From: Amycolatopsis antarctica
Lineage (GTDB): Bacteria > Actinomycetota > Actinomycetes > Mycobacteriales > Pseudonocardiaceae
DNA length: 64,000 bases
Assembly (NCBI RefSeq): GCF_002262875.1
Contig: NZ_NKYE01000021.1
Span: 1 to 64,000, forward strand
Reading direction: 5' to 3'
This document shows, piece after piece, positions 15,667 through 23,866 of this stretch. The stretch's first letter is position 1; each line of letters opens with the position of its first letter. The notes beneath the pieces were generated by a model that saw nothing but the letters and a program-made list of their open reading frames with translations, did no database searches and was not told where the DNA came from. A program made the position numbers and the translations under genes.

Positions 15667-16431
15667 TCAGATGTTCCTTCGGCTCCAGTCGCGCACCGGA
15701 GCGCTGTGCTGCGCGTCCTCCGTGAACGGGACGTCGAGGACGATCCCGGACGCGCCGGACTGGACGGCGACTTCGTCAAGGCGGTGAGCTTCGATCGCCG
15801 CCGCAGCCTGATGCGGGCCACACGCCGCCACCAGCGCAGGCAACGACGAGTACGCCAGCAGCAGCGGCTGCCCGGGTTTGCGGCAGTACAGCTCGGCGTC
15901 GACCTGACGGTCACCTTCCTGGACGGGGCGGGTCGCGATCCACAGCAGACCAGTGGTGGCCATGTCGTCGCCAGTCAGCTCCAGGTGCTCCATCGGCTCG
16001 ATCTCACTCGGATCCGGCGCTGGGTAGCGGACGCCGTCCGGATGCCACGCATCCAGCGCGACGAGGACAGCGCTGTCGAGGGTTTCACCGAACTCGATGA
16101 TGTCGTCGGCCGTGGCACGCACATACGGTTGCCCTTCGCCGCACGACGCGACCAGCCCTGCCATGTGGGAATAGGCCCACAGCACGATCTCGTTGCGGGC
16201 GGTCTGGTACAGCTCCAGCGGACCTTCCGGGACGGTCAGTACGTAGAGTCCCTCGTTCGGGTGTTCGGTGAGTTCGTCGAGCGAGAGCATCGCGGCCCGG
16301 TTAAACGCACGCAGCTCGCCGGTCCGGCGGGCTGCCGGTCCGCTGCTTGGGTCCCCCAAGGCTGTCCCTCCCTGTGGTGCTGCTCGGTCATCCCCCGAGT
16401 GCTCAGTGTAGCGACCACGCCGGACAGGCAA
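15667..16431 (-). CDS. SseB/SAV_915-like protein
   Basis: The product is up to 254 residues; the true start may be internal, for example the Met before LSLDELTEHPNEG. Two repeats of an alpha/beta unit are visible: GLYVLTVPEGPLELY with WAYSHMAGLVASCGEGQPYV, and LLWIATRPV with LLLAYSSLPALVAACGPHQ. The pattern of a strand, then a short helix and a C-G-x-x-Q loop is what I know from SAV_915/SseB-N-like proteins of actinobacteria. It sits inside the WXG cassette. Role unknown; a chaperone- or adaptor-like function is only a guess from SseB naming. Confidence 0.6.
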   Translation of the reverse strand: MPVRRGRYTEHSGDDRAAPQGGTALGDPSSGPAARRTGELRAFNRAAMLSLDELTEHPNEGLYVLTVPEGPLELYQTARNEIVLWAYSHMAGLVASCGEGQPYVRATADDIIEFGETLDSAVLVALDAWHPDGVRYPAPDPSEIEPMEHLELTGDDMATTGLLWIATRPVQEGDRQVDAELYCRKPGQPLLLAYSSLPALVAACGPHQAAAAIEAHRLDEVAVQSGASGIVLDVPFTEDAQHSAPVRDWSRRNI

Positions 16432-16659
16432 GCCGTTTCTGCGAGCATCGCTCCGACGAAACCCCGTTGCTTGGAACGGGGTTTGCGCAGCGTGTCCCCA
16501 ATCGGGGCAAACCCTCCCTCAGCGCCACCCGAGTGGAGTAGCGCTGCCGATCGCGCACCACCTCCCGGTAGAAAACGGCTCCTCGCTGCCCAGCGGCACC
16601 TTGAACGACCCTGCTGGTTTCCCAGCGATCCGATCGTTGACTCGCCTCCGTCCGCTTCG

Positions 16660-17487
16660 TCACCAGCGCATGCGCAACTCTTCCCGCAGATCATGGAGTT
16701 CGTCGGCCACGACCTGGGTGGGGGTGCGCATCGCGTTGGCCTGTGCTCGGCCGACGTGTTCGCGTTCCCGGGCAGCGACGGCAGCCGGATGCCAATGCCT
16801 GGCGCGCACTTTGCCGTAATGCCGGAGGCGTCCGATGATCGCGCCCAGGCCGAGCCCGACGCCTGCGGCGAGCACCGCCAGAATTGCGACCCCGAACGCG
16901 GTGGCCCCGGCGCTACCGGTGGCTCCGTACAGGGATGGCCACCAGATGGCGATCGTGGGGAGGACGCAGGCGGGGACGGTCCACGCCTGCGCCCCGGTGA
17001 CCAGACTGCGCCGGTCCGGTACCTCGGGCGGTTGCGGTGGCGTCGGTGGGCCCCACACCGCTTGAGCAGGCCCCGGATCTGCCGGTGTCTGTGGTGGGGC
17101 CGTCGCGGGTTGCGGAGACACGGTGTTGCCTTGGGCGCGGGCACAAGCACGGCGGTATGCCCCAACTGCCGATGCCACGAACTCGATGTCATCGTCTCCT
17201 ACGCCTCCCGCAGGGGCGGCTACCTGCATCCGCTCCCGATAGCTGGGGTCATCCGCCCCGGGCATCCCAGCCTGAATCCATCCCGCGATCACGTGCGCTT
17301 CCGCCTCGTCGACGGGTGTGGGCTGGTAGTAGGAGGCACGGGGTGACCCCGGATCGTCCAGGCAGTTCTTCGTCTTCAGTCCGGTCGAGATCGCCCTTCG
17401 GGCTGCGGGCATGTACTGCCCGTCGCGGCGCACCACGGCCATCGCCACAGCCAGCACCTCCACGGTGCTTGTTCTCGGTACGTCCAT
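16660..17487 (-). CDS. membrane protein of the WXG cassette
   Basis: The product is 275 residues. The N-terminal half is soluble, with helices around VDEAEAHVIAGWIQ and a Pro-rich linker (about 125-160). Two membrane segments follow (WTVPACVLPTIAIWWPSL and FGVAILAVLAAGVGLGLGAI, about 170-220), then a basic helical C-terminus. It lies 12 bases after the lipoprotein gene upstream. The family is not recognised. Confidence 0.55.
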   Translation of the reverse strand: MDVPRTSTVEVLAVAMAVVRRDGQYMPAARRAISTGLKTKNCLDDPGSPRASYYQPTPVDEAEAHVIAGWIQAGMPGADDPSYRERMQVAAPAGGVGDDDIEFVASAVGAYRRACARAQGNTVSPQPATAPPQTPADPGPAQAVWGPPTPPQPPEVPDRRSLVTGAQAWTVPACVLPTIAIWWPSLYGATGSAGATAFGVAILAVLAAGVGLGLGAIIGRLRHYGKVRARHWHPAAVAAREREHVGRAQANAMRTPTQVVADELHDLREELRMRW

Positions 17488-17499
17488 CCCCAGGCCCCC

Positions 17500-18033
17500 T
17501 CAGTACCCGGTGGTCGTGGTCGGTGGTGCGGGCGGCACACCACACAGGACGGTGCCTTCGACCGACACGGCGGGGTGGATGTCACCTTCATCGTCGGTCC
17601 ACACCGACAACCCCTTGGCGTCGATCTGGACGGCTTGAGGCGTCCACTGCCCGCTGTTCTGCACGGGCTGCATGGTTTGTCCCTCGGCCGCGACAGTGAC
17701 TTGGCCGTCCCTGGTGACGGTGACACTCGTGTCGCTGGACGGGCTCTTGATGACCACCTGGGTGTTGGTGCAGGTCACCTCGCCGCCGATGGTGGTGTTG
17801 CGCCCGTTCCCCACTTTGTTGTGTCTGGTGCTTAGCTCGCCCCAGTTGAGGTCGATGCCGTCAGCGACTCGACCGATTTTCGGCGGGCCCTCGTCAGCGG
17901 CCGGGGAAACCCCCTGTTGGGGAAGCTCCTCTGGTTGGTCGTTGCCGCATCCGGCGATGGCGAGTGCGGTTGTGAGTGCGGCGAGGGTTGTGACGGTCCC
18001 ACTGAAAGCCCCTTGTGTCCTTAGCATCTTCAC
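17500..18033 (-). CDS. lipoprotein, first gene of the WXG cassette
   Basis: The product is 177 residues with a signal peptide ending in the lipobox AIAGC (Cys at about 29). The mature domain contains GGEVTCTNTQVVIKS and VTVTRDGQVTVAAEG, a beta-rich fold resembling mycobacterial LppS/LpqH-type 19-kDa lipoproteins that carry two cysteines. It is the promoter-proximal gene of the eight leftward genes and is divergent from the HTH gene at 18130, which may regulate the cassette. Confidence 0.7.
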   Translation of the reverse strand: MKMLRTQGAFSGTVTTLAALTTALAIAGCGNDQPEELPQQGVSPAADEGPPKIGRVADGIDLNWGELSTRHNKVGNGRNTTIGGEVTCTNTQVVIKSPSSDTSVTVTRDGQVTVAAEGQTMQPVQNSGQWTPQAVQIDAKGLSVWTDDEGDIHPAVSVEGTVLCGVPPAPPTTTTGY

Positions 18034-18129
18034 CTCTTTGGGTTCGGGTTCGTGGCCCCGGCGAGGTTACTAGCACGTAGTCCGGTTTTCCATACTGCCC
18101 GTGGAGATCGCCAGCGGATCACATGGGCC

Positions 18130-18402
18130 GTGCCTGAGCCGAGCCCCTACCGCCCCATCCCGGATGCTGACTACGACGCGCTCCGGGCAGCGTTCGAAAA
18201 ACACCGCAAGGACCAGCAATTATCGTTCGATGCGCTCGTGCGCATGACGGGCATCGCCCGCTCCTCCATCATCGACATCGCCCAGGGACGGACGCGTGGC
18301 AGCCTGGAAAGTTGGCACCGTTTGGCCCATGCCTTAGATGTCCCACTGGCCGACCTGATGCGGCAGCTTTGCGCGGACCACGGCACGGAAGGAACGTCCT
18401 GA
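18130..18402 (+). CDS. small XRE-family regulator
   Basis: The start is the GTG at 18130, where the coding character begins (MPEPSPYRPIPDADYDALR). The product is 90 residues with a full XRE domain: SFDALVRMTGIARSSIIDIA, then a helix SWHRLAHALDVPLADLM. It is divergent from the WXG cassette, separated by about 96 bases, and is the likely local repressor. Confidence 0.65.
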   Translation: MPEPSPYRPIPDADYDALRAAFEKHRKDQQLSFDALVRMTGIARSSIIDIAQGRTRGSLESWHRLAHALDVPLADLMRQLCADHGTEGTS

Positions 18403-18523
18403 GTGGTGTTCGTCAGCCGTGGAATTCCGAGTCTTGGGCACCAGAATTCATGGGCAGTGCGCCGACGAGCGACCGTGGTCCACGCCGCCGCATTCAACAA
18501 TCCACACCGGCTGGGGTAGGGCT

Positions 18524-19063
18524 GTGGGTATCACTACGGGGAAATGGCGTGAAGGCGAGTTCGCCCGGTGGCAACCAGCGTGGGATGGCAAGGCAGTAAC
18601 TCCGGAATATGTCTTCCTGAAGCACCGGGAGCAGCTTGAAATAGACCTCGCGCCGCGCCGCGAGGTCCTACCCCTCGAACCATCAGTCCTTCCCGAGGAC
18701 TGGGCCGCGTTCCGGGACAGCCATGTCATGCGGCGCAACTTCCCGGAAGGAATCAGGACAGCCGGGTGGGTAGCTCAGGTGTACCTGGGCTGGCTCAACG
18801 AGGAGCAGCGTTTGGTTGTTCATCGTCGCCGAACCCACCAGAGCGGCCGCTATGGCGGCGACCTGAATCTGCTTGGGCTGGAGCGGGAGCACCCTCGGGA
18901 TTTGGCGGCGAAGTGGGTGGGAGCGGTCGTCGACATTGGGCCGAGTTCGATCTTCGACACGATCGCGGGCCGTCGGTGGCCGACACTGCGGGAGGCGATG
19001 GCGCTGCATGAGCCTGCGGTCCGGCGCAATATGCCATCCGAGGTTCAGCAGACGTACCCGTGA
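18524..19063 (+). CDS. hypothetical protein
   Basis: The product is 179 residues from the GTG at 18524, preceded by a purine-rich GGGGTAGGG. Coding character upstream of this is poor. The protein is soluble, with many Trp, Arg and Glu residues (GKWREGEFARWQPAWDG, EDWAAFRDSHVMRRNFPEG). No known motif is seen. It lies just after the small XRE gene on the same strand. Confidence 0.45.
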   Translation: MGITTGKWREGEFARWQPAWDGKAVTPEYVFLKHREQLEIDLAPRREVLPLEPSVLPEDWAAFRDSHVMRRNFPEGIRTAGWVAQVYLGWLNEEQRLVVHRRRTHQSGRYGGDLNLLGLEREHPRDLAAKWVGAVVDIGPSSIFDTIAGRRWPTLREAMALHEPAVRRNMPSEVQQTYP

Positions 19064-19183
19064 ACACGGGGCCCAGTTGTATCTGGGTGATCGTGGCGGG
19101 GTACAGGGATGACGGCTTTAGGGGGACCGTCACGGCGCAAATTGCCCCTTGAGCCGCAGGTCAGCGTGGGTAACTGTGGACTC

Positions 19184-19624
19184 ATGCGATCTTCTATCCC
19201 GCCCGAACGCGACCGCCTCGCCGTGCTGCGTGCCCGCGTCGCGACGCTCGTCGCCGAGGGCCTGGAGATCGAGCACGCCACCCGTACCCCCGGCGCCGAC
19301 ACGACCGCCACGGCCCACATCTGGCACGGGTTGGCCGCCGTACTCGACGGTGCCGCCGTGCAGCGCGCCCACCGCCTGCCGCGTCCTGGTACCCAGCGCC
19401 GCCTCATCTACGACCTCGTGCCGACCACCGAGGTGATCACACCAAGCGCGCTGCGGGCCCGGCTCGCCGCGCACGGCGTGGATGTGTCGACGAAGCGGGC
19501 GTCGACGTTGCTGTCGAACCTGGCGCAGATCGGCCTACTGGTCCACGTCGACCGGGGGCGCTATGCCCGCACTCCCGCTGGTGCGCTGCGCGCCGCGATC
19601 CCGAAGGCCAGACGAGAGGAGTAG
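19184..19624 (+). CDS. putative winged-helix protein
   Basis: The product is 146 residues from the ATG at 19184; an ATG at 19109 is also in frame. Residues about 80-140 form a winged-helix-like unit: PSALRARLAAHGVDVSTKRA, then STLLSNLAQIGLLVHVDRGR with the wing YARTPAG. The N-terminal part is helical. It ends 60 bases before a terminator hairpin. Confidence 0.5.
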   Translation: MRSSIPPERDRLAVLRARVATLVAEGLEIEHATRTPGADTTATAHIWHGLAAVLDGAAVQRAHRLPRPGTQRRLIYDLVPTTEVITPSALRARLAAHGVDVSTKRASTLLSNLAQIGLLVHVDRGRYARTPAGALRAAIPKARREE

Positions 19625-19686
19625 TTCGTGTCGACGGCCCTTCTGGGGCTGTCGGGGATGCGACAACCGCATAGCGGGAAAGAAAA

Positions 19687-19712
19687 GCGCCCCGGTCATC
19701 ACACCGGAGCGC
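19687..19712 (+). terminator. terminator hairpin
   Basis: GCGCCCCGGT (19687-19696) pairs with ACCGGAGCGC (19703-19712) with one mismatch and a 6-base loop, preceded by an A-rich stretch. It follows the winged-helix gene, and the converging HTH gene ends at 19829. Confidence 0.55.
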
Positions 19713-19828
19713 CCTGCAACCAAAGAATCTGCGTTCAGGGTAGCGAGGCACATTCTTGCCCGCAAGCCACCGAGGCCCGCAAGGGTCGCTCGGCTGGTGC
19801 CGCACGCCCTGACACAGCCCACACTCGA

Positions 19829-20224
19829 TCATTCAGTCTTGCCCTGCGCTGGCGGCTTCGGTGCCCGGTGGGGCCACAACTCCTCCTTCAGGACGGCTTC
19901 CAGTTTGGCGAGGGTGGCGGTGTCGATGTAGATCGTCCCGGCCAGCAGGCGGCTGATCGTCCCTTGGTCCATATCCATTTTCTCGGCGACCTTGTGCTGA
20001 CTCAGGCCCTGCGTGGTCATGGCGGCGCGCACATTCCGGGCGAGTTGCTGGGCTGCGCGGGCTTCGTCGGGAGCGTTGGACTTCAGGGGGCCGTCGGGCC
20101 ATTCCCCACTGGCCAGGGACTCGTTTGGCGGCTTTACGGAGCGTCTGCGGGGCACGCGGTCAGGGTAGCTGTCCGGATCGATGGGCCGAAGGGTTGCTTG
20201 CTTTCTGTCGGAGTGCACCGGCAT
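19829..20224 (-). CDS. XRE-family regulator
   Basis: The product is 131 residues. The C-terminal half has a typical XRE domain: GLSQHKVAEKMDMDQGTISR, then LLAGTIYIDTATLAKLEAVL. The N-terminal 55 residues are polar and Arg/Pro-rich. It is divergent from the recombinase-like gene at 20315 across 90 bases, so it may control that gene. Confidence 0.65.
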   Translation of the reverse strand: MPVHSDRKQATLRPIDPDSYPDRVPRRRSVKPPNESLASGEWPDGPLKSNAPDEARAAQQLARNVRAAMTTQGLSQHKVAEKMDMDQGTISRLLAGTIYIDTATLAKLEAVLKEELWPHRAPKPPAQGKTE

Positions 20225-20314
20225 AGTGATGAATCAATTCATCGCTACGTACGCCGGGAGGTTGCCCTTGCACCTGATGACGGTCCCCCTGTCCACCAGC
20301 TCATTCAGCTCATC

Positions 20315-21205
20315 ATGAGCGCGCTTTCCCAGGCCCTCACACAGATTCGCGCAGCTTGGGCTGCACAGATCGCGGCAGGTGAGTTGAGCGCATCCACTGT
20401 CGCCCAGTGGAGCGTTTTCGCCGGGCAGCTCGAAACCCTCGCCGCCCAGCTCGGCATCGTCAGCCTCGACGACATCGACCCCGATTTGGTCGACGACATC
20501 GTCCGCAGTCCCCTTCAGGACAGCAAAGGGCGGCTCCGTGAACCCGCACTGCCCACACAGCACGGCAGAAGGGTGGCCCTGCGAAACGCCTACCGCACGG
20601 CCCGCGCCCTCGGGCTCACGGACGCGGACCCTGCCCGCGACACCGACCTCCCCGCGAAACCCGTCGAAACCACCATCCGACCGCTCACCGATACCGAAGC
20701 GGAGCGGGTGAAGTCCTGGGCGGTGTACCGGTGGGACAAGCTGGGCCGCCGCCACGGCGCGATGGCCGCGCTCGCCCTCACCGGCGCGCACGTCGCCGAG
20801 GTCGGCGGTGTTTACCCGGACAACGTGGACCTGGACCGTGGTGTGGTCCGCCTCCCCGGCTGCGGCCAACGTATCGACGCCCGCACTCTCGTCCTCGACT
20901 CGTGGTCGGCGCTGGCCCTGCATGACCGGCTCGCCGACATCGACGACCGCAACCTCCCTGTCGCCGGGCTGGTCGGGGACTGGGTGCAACGGAAAAACCT
21001 CGTATCGACCGCGCTCCGGCGGGTTTTGACCAAGGCGGGACTTGGCGGCGACCCCACCCTCCGCCCGGCCTCGCTCCCGGCTCACGCCGCACGCGCTGCG
21101 TTTCTGCGCCACTGGCAGATCGAGGACGCCGCAAGGGTTCTCGGTGTCCGCAGCCTCGACGCCGCCGCCCGCACCATCCGCTACGAGTGGCGGGTGAGCG
21201 CGTAA
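20315..21205 (+). CDS. tyrosine-recombinase-like protein with altered catalytic residues
   Basis: The product is 296 residues from the ATG at 20315. Residues 1-75 resemble the SAM-like core-binding domain (TQIRAAWAAQIAAGELSAST). The catalytic domain starts near residue 125 (IRPLTDTEAERVKSW). The first catalytic Arg of the TG-x-R-x-x-E motif is His here (ALTGAHVAEVGG). HxxR is kept (PAHAAR), the second His of the LGH motif is Val (VLGVRSLDAA), and a C-terminal Tyr remains (RTIRYEWR). Two of the pentad positions are therefore changed, so normal recombination is doubtful. It is followed after 3 bases by the DDE-like gene. Confidence 0.6.
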   Translation: MSALSQALTQIRAAWAAQIAAGELSASTVAQWSVFAGQLETLAAQLGIVSLDDIDPDLVDDIVRSPLQDSKGRLREPALPTQHGRRVALRNAYRTARALGLTDADPARDTDLPAKPVETTIRPLTDTEAERVKSWAVYRWDKLGRRHGAMAALALTGAHVAEVGGVYPDNVDLDRGVVRLPGCGQRIDARTLVLDSWSALALHDRLADIDDRNLPVAGLVGDWVQRKNLVSTALRRVLTKAGLGGDPTLRPASLPAHAARAAFLRHWQIEDAARVLGVRSLDAAARTIRYEWRVSA

Positions 21206-21208
21206 CCC

Positions 21209-22621
21209 ATGGCCCGCCAGCGCGTCCAGACACTCCCACTCGGCGAGGGCACCACCCTCACCGACAAGGATGTGCGCGCGCTGAACCGGCTGTCCATTAT
21301 GGACATCGACCGGGTGATGGCTGTGGTCACCGACCCACATGTGTACGAACTCGCCACGGTGTTGCCTGACCAGCAGCCTGGTCGGCCGGGACGGCCCCGC
21401 AAACACCCCACGTACATGTACATGATCTTTCATGCGCTGATCATGGTGTACGGCTCCGCCCGGAAAGCCGAAGGCGCGATGCTCAACGAGTTCTACTGGG
21501 GCGCAATCAAATCCGGTGTCGCTGGGGTCCTCGGCATCGACGCCGCGCGTCGTCTCGGTGGTCAAGGGATGGGTCGCCACGAGTACAACCACGCTAAACG
21601 CACCTGGCTGGCGCTGGCCCGTGCCCGCGAACTCGGCCATCTCAGCCCGGATGCCAAGACCGATTTCGCGAACCCGCAGCGCTCCACCTACCTCGCCGGG
21701 GATGGCACCGTCACGGCCTCACCAATCCGTGGCAACACAGCGGACAAACGAAACCTCCGACGTCAGGACACGGGTGCAGACTGGTATGTCGAAGGTGGTG
21801 AAGACGGCGACCCCAAGTACGGGCCGAAATTTGTGTTGTTGTCGGTCCGCAGCGACGACACCAACTCCCGCGTCATCGTCGGATGTCGCTATCAACAACC
21901 CGGGAAAGGCTACGGAGGGGAAGCCGGACTCGCCACGAGGATGGTCGAAGACCTCGCACGCCGCGCAGTCGGGGGTGTACAGGGTGTCGTGTACGACGGG
22001 GCGCTACGAGGTGCCCACCGCGACCGGCTGATGAAGGCGGGGCTGGTCGTCGTCAACAAACAACACGGCGACACCCCACCCACCAAACTGGAAACCGTCT
22101 ATCCCGACACGCCCCGCGCCCGGCCAAGGGAACTGTGGGCGGCAGGTGGGGACCTATGCACCCCCGCGACAGTCCTCACCCGCACCGACCAACCCCGCAC
22201 CCTCGTCCCCGTGAAGCAACACAAACTGGAGCGCCGCCGCAACAAAGACGGCACCTGGCGCTGGTACCGAGCCATCCACGTCGACGGCGGCCGCCCCATC
22301 CGCGTCCGCATCGACACCACACCCAACGACCGTGAACGCGGTTTCAACCGGGCCGAACACGTCCGCCAAATCCCACCCTCCACCCAGGACCAGCCGAACC
22401 CGCTGTTCGACACGATCTACGGGTGGCGGCCCTCCGCCGAAAACCTGCACTCGGTGCTGGATCGCCGTTTCTGGAACGGCCGCATCCCCGCCTACAGCCC
22501 CACCAGCCAACGCCTCGTCATGCTGTCGTTCATGATGGCGGAGAACGCGATGGCTAGACAGATTCATCTACGCCGCCAACAGGCCCGGACCCGCGCACCC
22601 GCCATCCAAATCGCCGCCTGA
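21209..22621 (+). CDS. DDE-type transposase-like protein
   Basis: The product is 470 residues. A basic helix-turn-helix-like N-terminus (GRPGRPRKHPTYMYM, about 50-70) precedes an RNase-H-like core. Candidate acids are Asp in YLAGDGTVTASP (about 168), Asp in GVVYDGALRGAHRDRL (about 262) and Glu in WRPSAENLHSVLDRRFWNG (about 412). The spacing fits a DDE fold with an insertion. A C-terminal helix (MLSFMMAENAMARQI) follows. No flanking inverted repeats are evident, and its start lies 3 bases after the recombinase-like gene, so the two form a unit rather than a simple insertion sequence. Confidence 0.55.
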   Translation: MARQRVQTLPLGEGTTLTDKDVRALNRLSIMDIDRVMAVVTDPHVYELATVLPDQQPGRPGRPRKHPTYMYMIFHALIMVYGSARKAEGAMLNEFYWGAIKSGVAGVLGIDAARRLGGQGMGRHEYNHAKRTWLALARARELGHLSPDAKTDFANPQRSTYLAGDGTVTASPIRGNTADKRNLRRQDTGADWYVEGGEDGDPKYGPKFVLLSVRSDDTNSRVIVGCRYQQPGKGYGGEAGLATRMVEDLARRAVGGVQGVVYDGALRGAHRDRLMKAGLVVVNKQHGDTPPTKLETVYPDTPRARPRELWAAGGDLCTPATVLTRTDQPRTLVPVKQHKLERRRNKDGTWRWYRAIHVDGGRPIRVRIDTTPNDRERGFNRAEHVRQIPPSTQDQPNPLFDTIYGWRPSAENLHSVLDRRFWNGRIPAYSPTSQRLVMLSFMMAENAMARQIHLRRQQARTRAPAIQIAA

Positions 22622-22635
22622 ACCACGCCACGACG

Positions 22636-23343
22636 CTACGGCACAGGCGCGGCCTTCAACGGGAAATCTGGGACGGTTTTCCAAAACAGCTTCTGCTCGA
22701 ACTCCAACGCCAGCACCGTCGCAACATGCCTGGCACCTGCTACATAGACACGTGCGCAGGTGATAGCCCCGTGCAGCCCGAGCGAATGTTTGCCGTCACT
22801 GTTCCGCCTCAACACCGACGACGCGGGCGGGGTCTTGTTCTTCGTCGGCCCTGGCCACACCTCCGGCCCCCACCCACTCGCTAAGCCATGAGTGAGACAG
22901 TGCCGCACCTGCATCCACCCCGCCGCCTCAGCCTTCGTCGCCTCCCAGTTCAACGACCTGGGCAACCAAAAGGACTTCCCAACCCCAGGCGGGCTCCACA
23001 CATCAACGCTGAAATCAACGCCGATCTTGCCTCTCAGCTCAGGAAACTCGCGCCGCACCAACTCATCCACCACGCCGACGTCAGGATTGTTGATGCTCAG
23101 CTTCTTCGCGATCTGCCCAAAGCTCTGCCCCTGAAGGTAGAACACGGTCGCCAAGAAGTCCTCCACAAACCCTTCGAACGCCGAGATCACCCCCAGCGTG
23201 ATCGCCGGAGCCAACGCCGCCGCGTTACCCGGATGCCCCTGCTTCCTCGGGTGCAGCGCCATCAACTTCGACGGCGTGAACAACGCCCGCGCAAACCTGT
23301 CCACACACGTCTGCATCTGCGGCGTCAACGCAGCAGTCACCAT
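22636..23343 (-). CDS. HEPN-type protein (candidate RNase)
   Basis: The product is 235 residues and all helical. A hydrophobic helix near the N-terminus (SAFEGFVEDFLATVFYLQG) is followed by the HEPN signature WMQVRHCLTHG at about residues 143-153, giving the R-x4-H active-site pair. This layout matches MAE_28990/RiboL-PSP-like HEPN families, many of which cleave RNA as toxins or in defence. No nucleotidyltransferase (MNT) partner is adjacent. The DnaA-box cluster lies about 215 bases upstream of its start. Confidence 0.6.
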   Translation of the reverse strand: MVTAALTPQMQTCVDRFARALFTPSKLMALHPRKQGHPGNAAALAPAITLGVISAFEGFVEDFLATVFYLQGQSFGQIAKKLSINNPDVGVVDELVRREFPELRGKIGVDFSVDVWSPPGVGKSFWLPRSLNWEATKAEAAGWMQVRHCLTHGLASGWGPEVWPGPTKNKTPPASSVLRRNSDGKHSLGLHGAITCARVYVAGARHVATVLALEFEQKLFWKTVPDFPLKAAPVP

Positions 23344-23556
23344 TCCAGCACCCCCAGGGCAGCGTCGATCACATCGTCGTCACCAGCATGGCACCCCAGC
23401 ACCCACCCCGGTTAACAAATGCGGACCCGCGCGGCCAGCAGGACCACACCCGACCTGCGTAAACCCAGACAACAACGACACCATCACGCCCACACATACC
23501 ATCGTGCCTGGTCAGCGATTTTCAACCACAAACTCAACCAGTCCCCATCCACACCT

Positions 23557-23599
23557 GGTTGTCCACAGAGCTGTGGACAACCACGAAACCTGTGGACAA
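23557..23599. promoter_or_regulatory. cluster of three perfect DnaA boxes
   Basis: TTGTCCACA, the actinobacterial DnaA-box consensus, is present at 23559-23567 on the plus strand and at 23572-23580 and 23591-23599 on the minus strand. The first two form a 12-bp-armed palindrome (23557-23582) with a 2-base spacer. A fourth, one-mismatch copy (CTGTCCACA) is at about 23298. They lie in a 523-base stretch without a gene (23344-23866) between the HEPN gene and the end of the DUF445 gene. Possible roles are an origin of an integrated element, a DnaA-titration site, or DnaA control of the HEPN promoter. Confidence 0.7.
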
Positions 23600-23866
23600 C
23601 TGCCGGACGGGTCAGGCCGAAGAGGGGTGGCGGGCCGCAAACAGGGATATCGGACGTCGTGGCAGACAGGTCGCCGGACAGCAGGAAAGGGACGTGCGGC
23701 TGGTGCTCCTCCCCAGGCCACCGGTGCCGCACGTCCCCGTCGAGGTGCCCCCCTCGAGCCCCCCTGCTCCCCTCACGAAGAAACATTACGGACGGCCCCG
23801 AAAACCGGGCAGCGTAGAACTACTCAACTCTCCCGCGGGCAAAGCCGCACCCTCGCGCCGCACCGG

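Noticed and set aside
20315..22621. Calling the pair a complete insertion sequence
   Set aside because: No terminal inverted repeats or target duplications were found around it, and the first protein is a tyrosine-recombinase fold.
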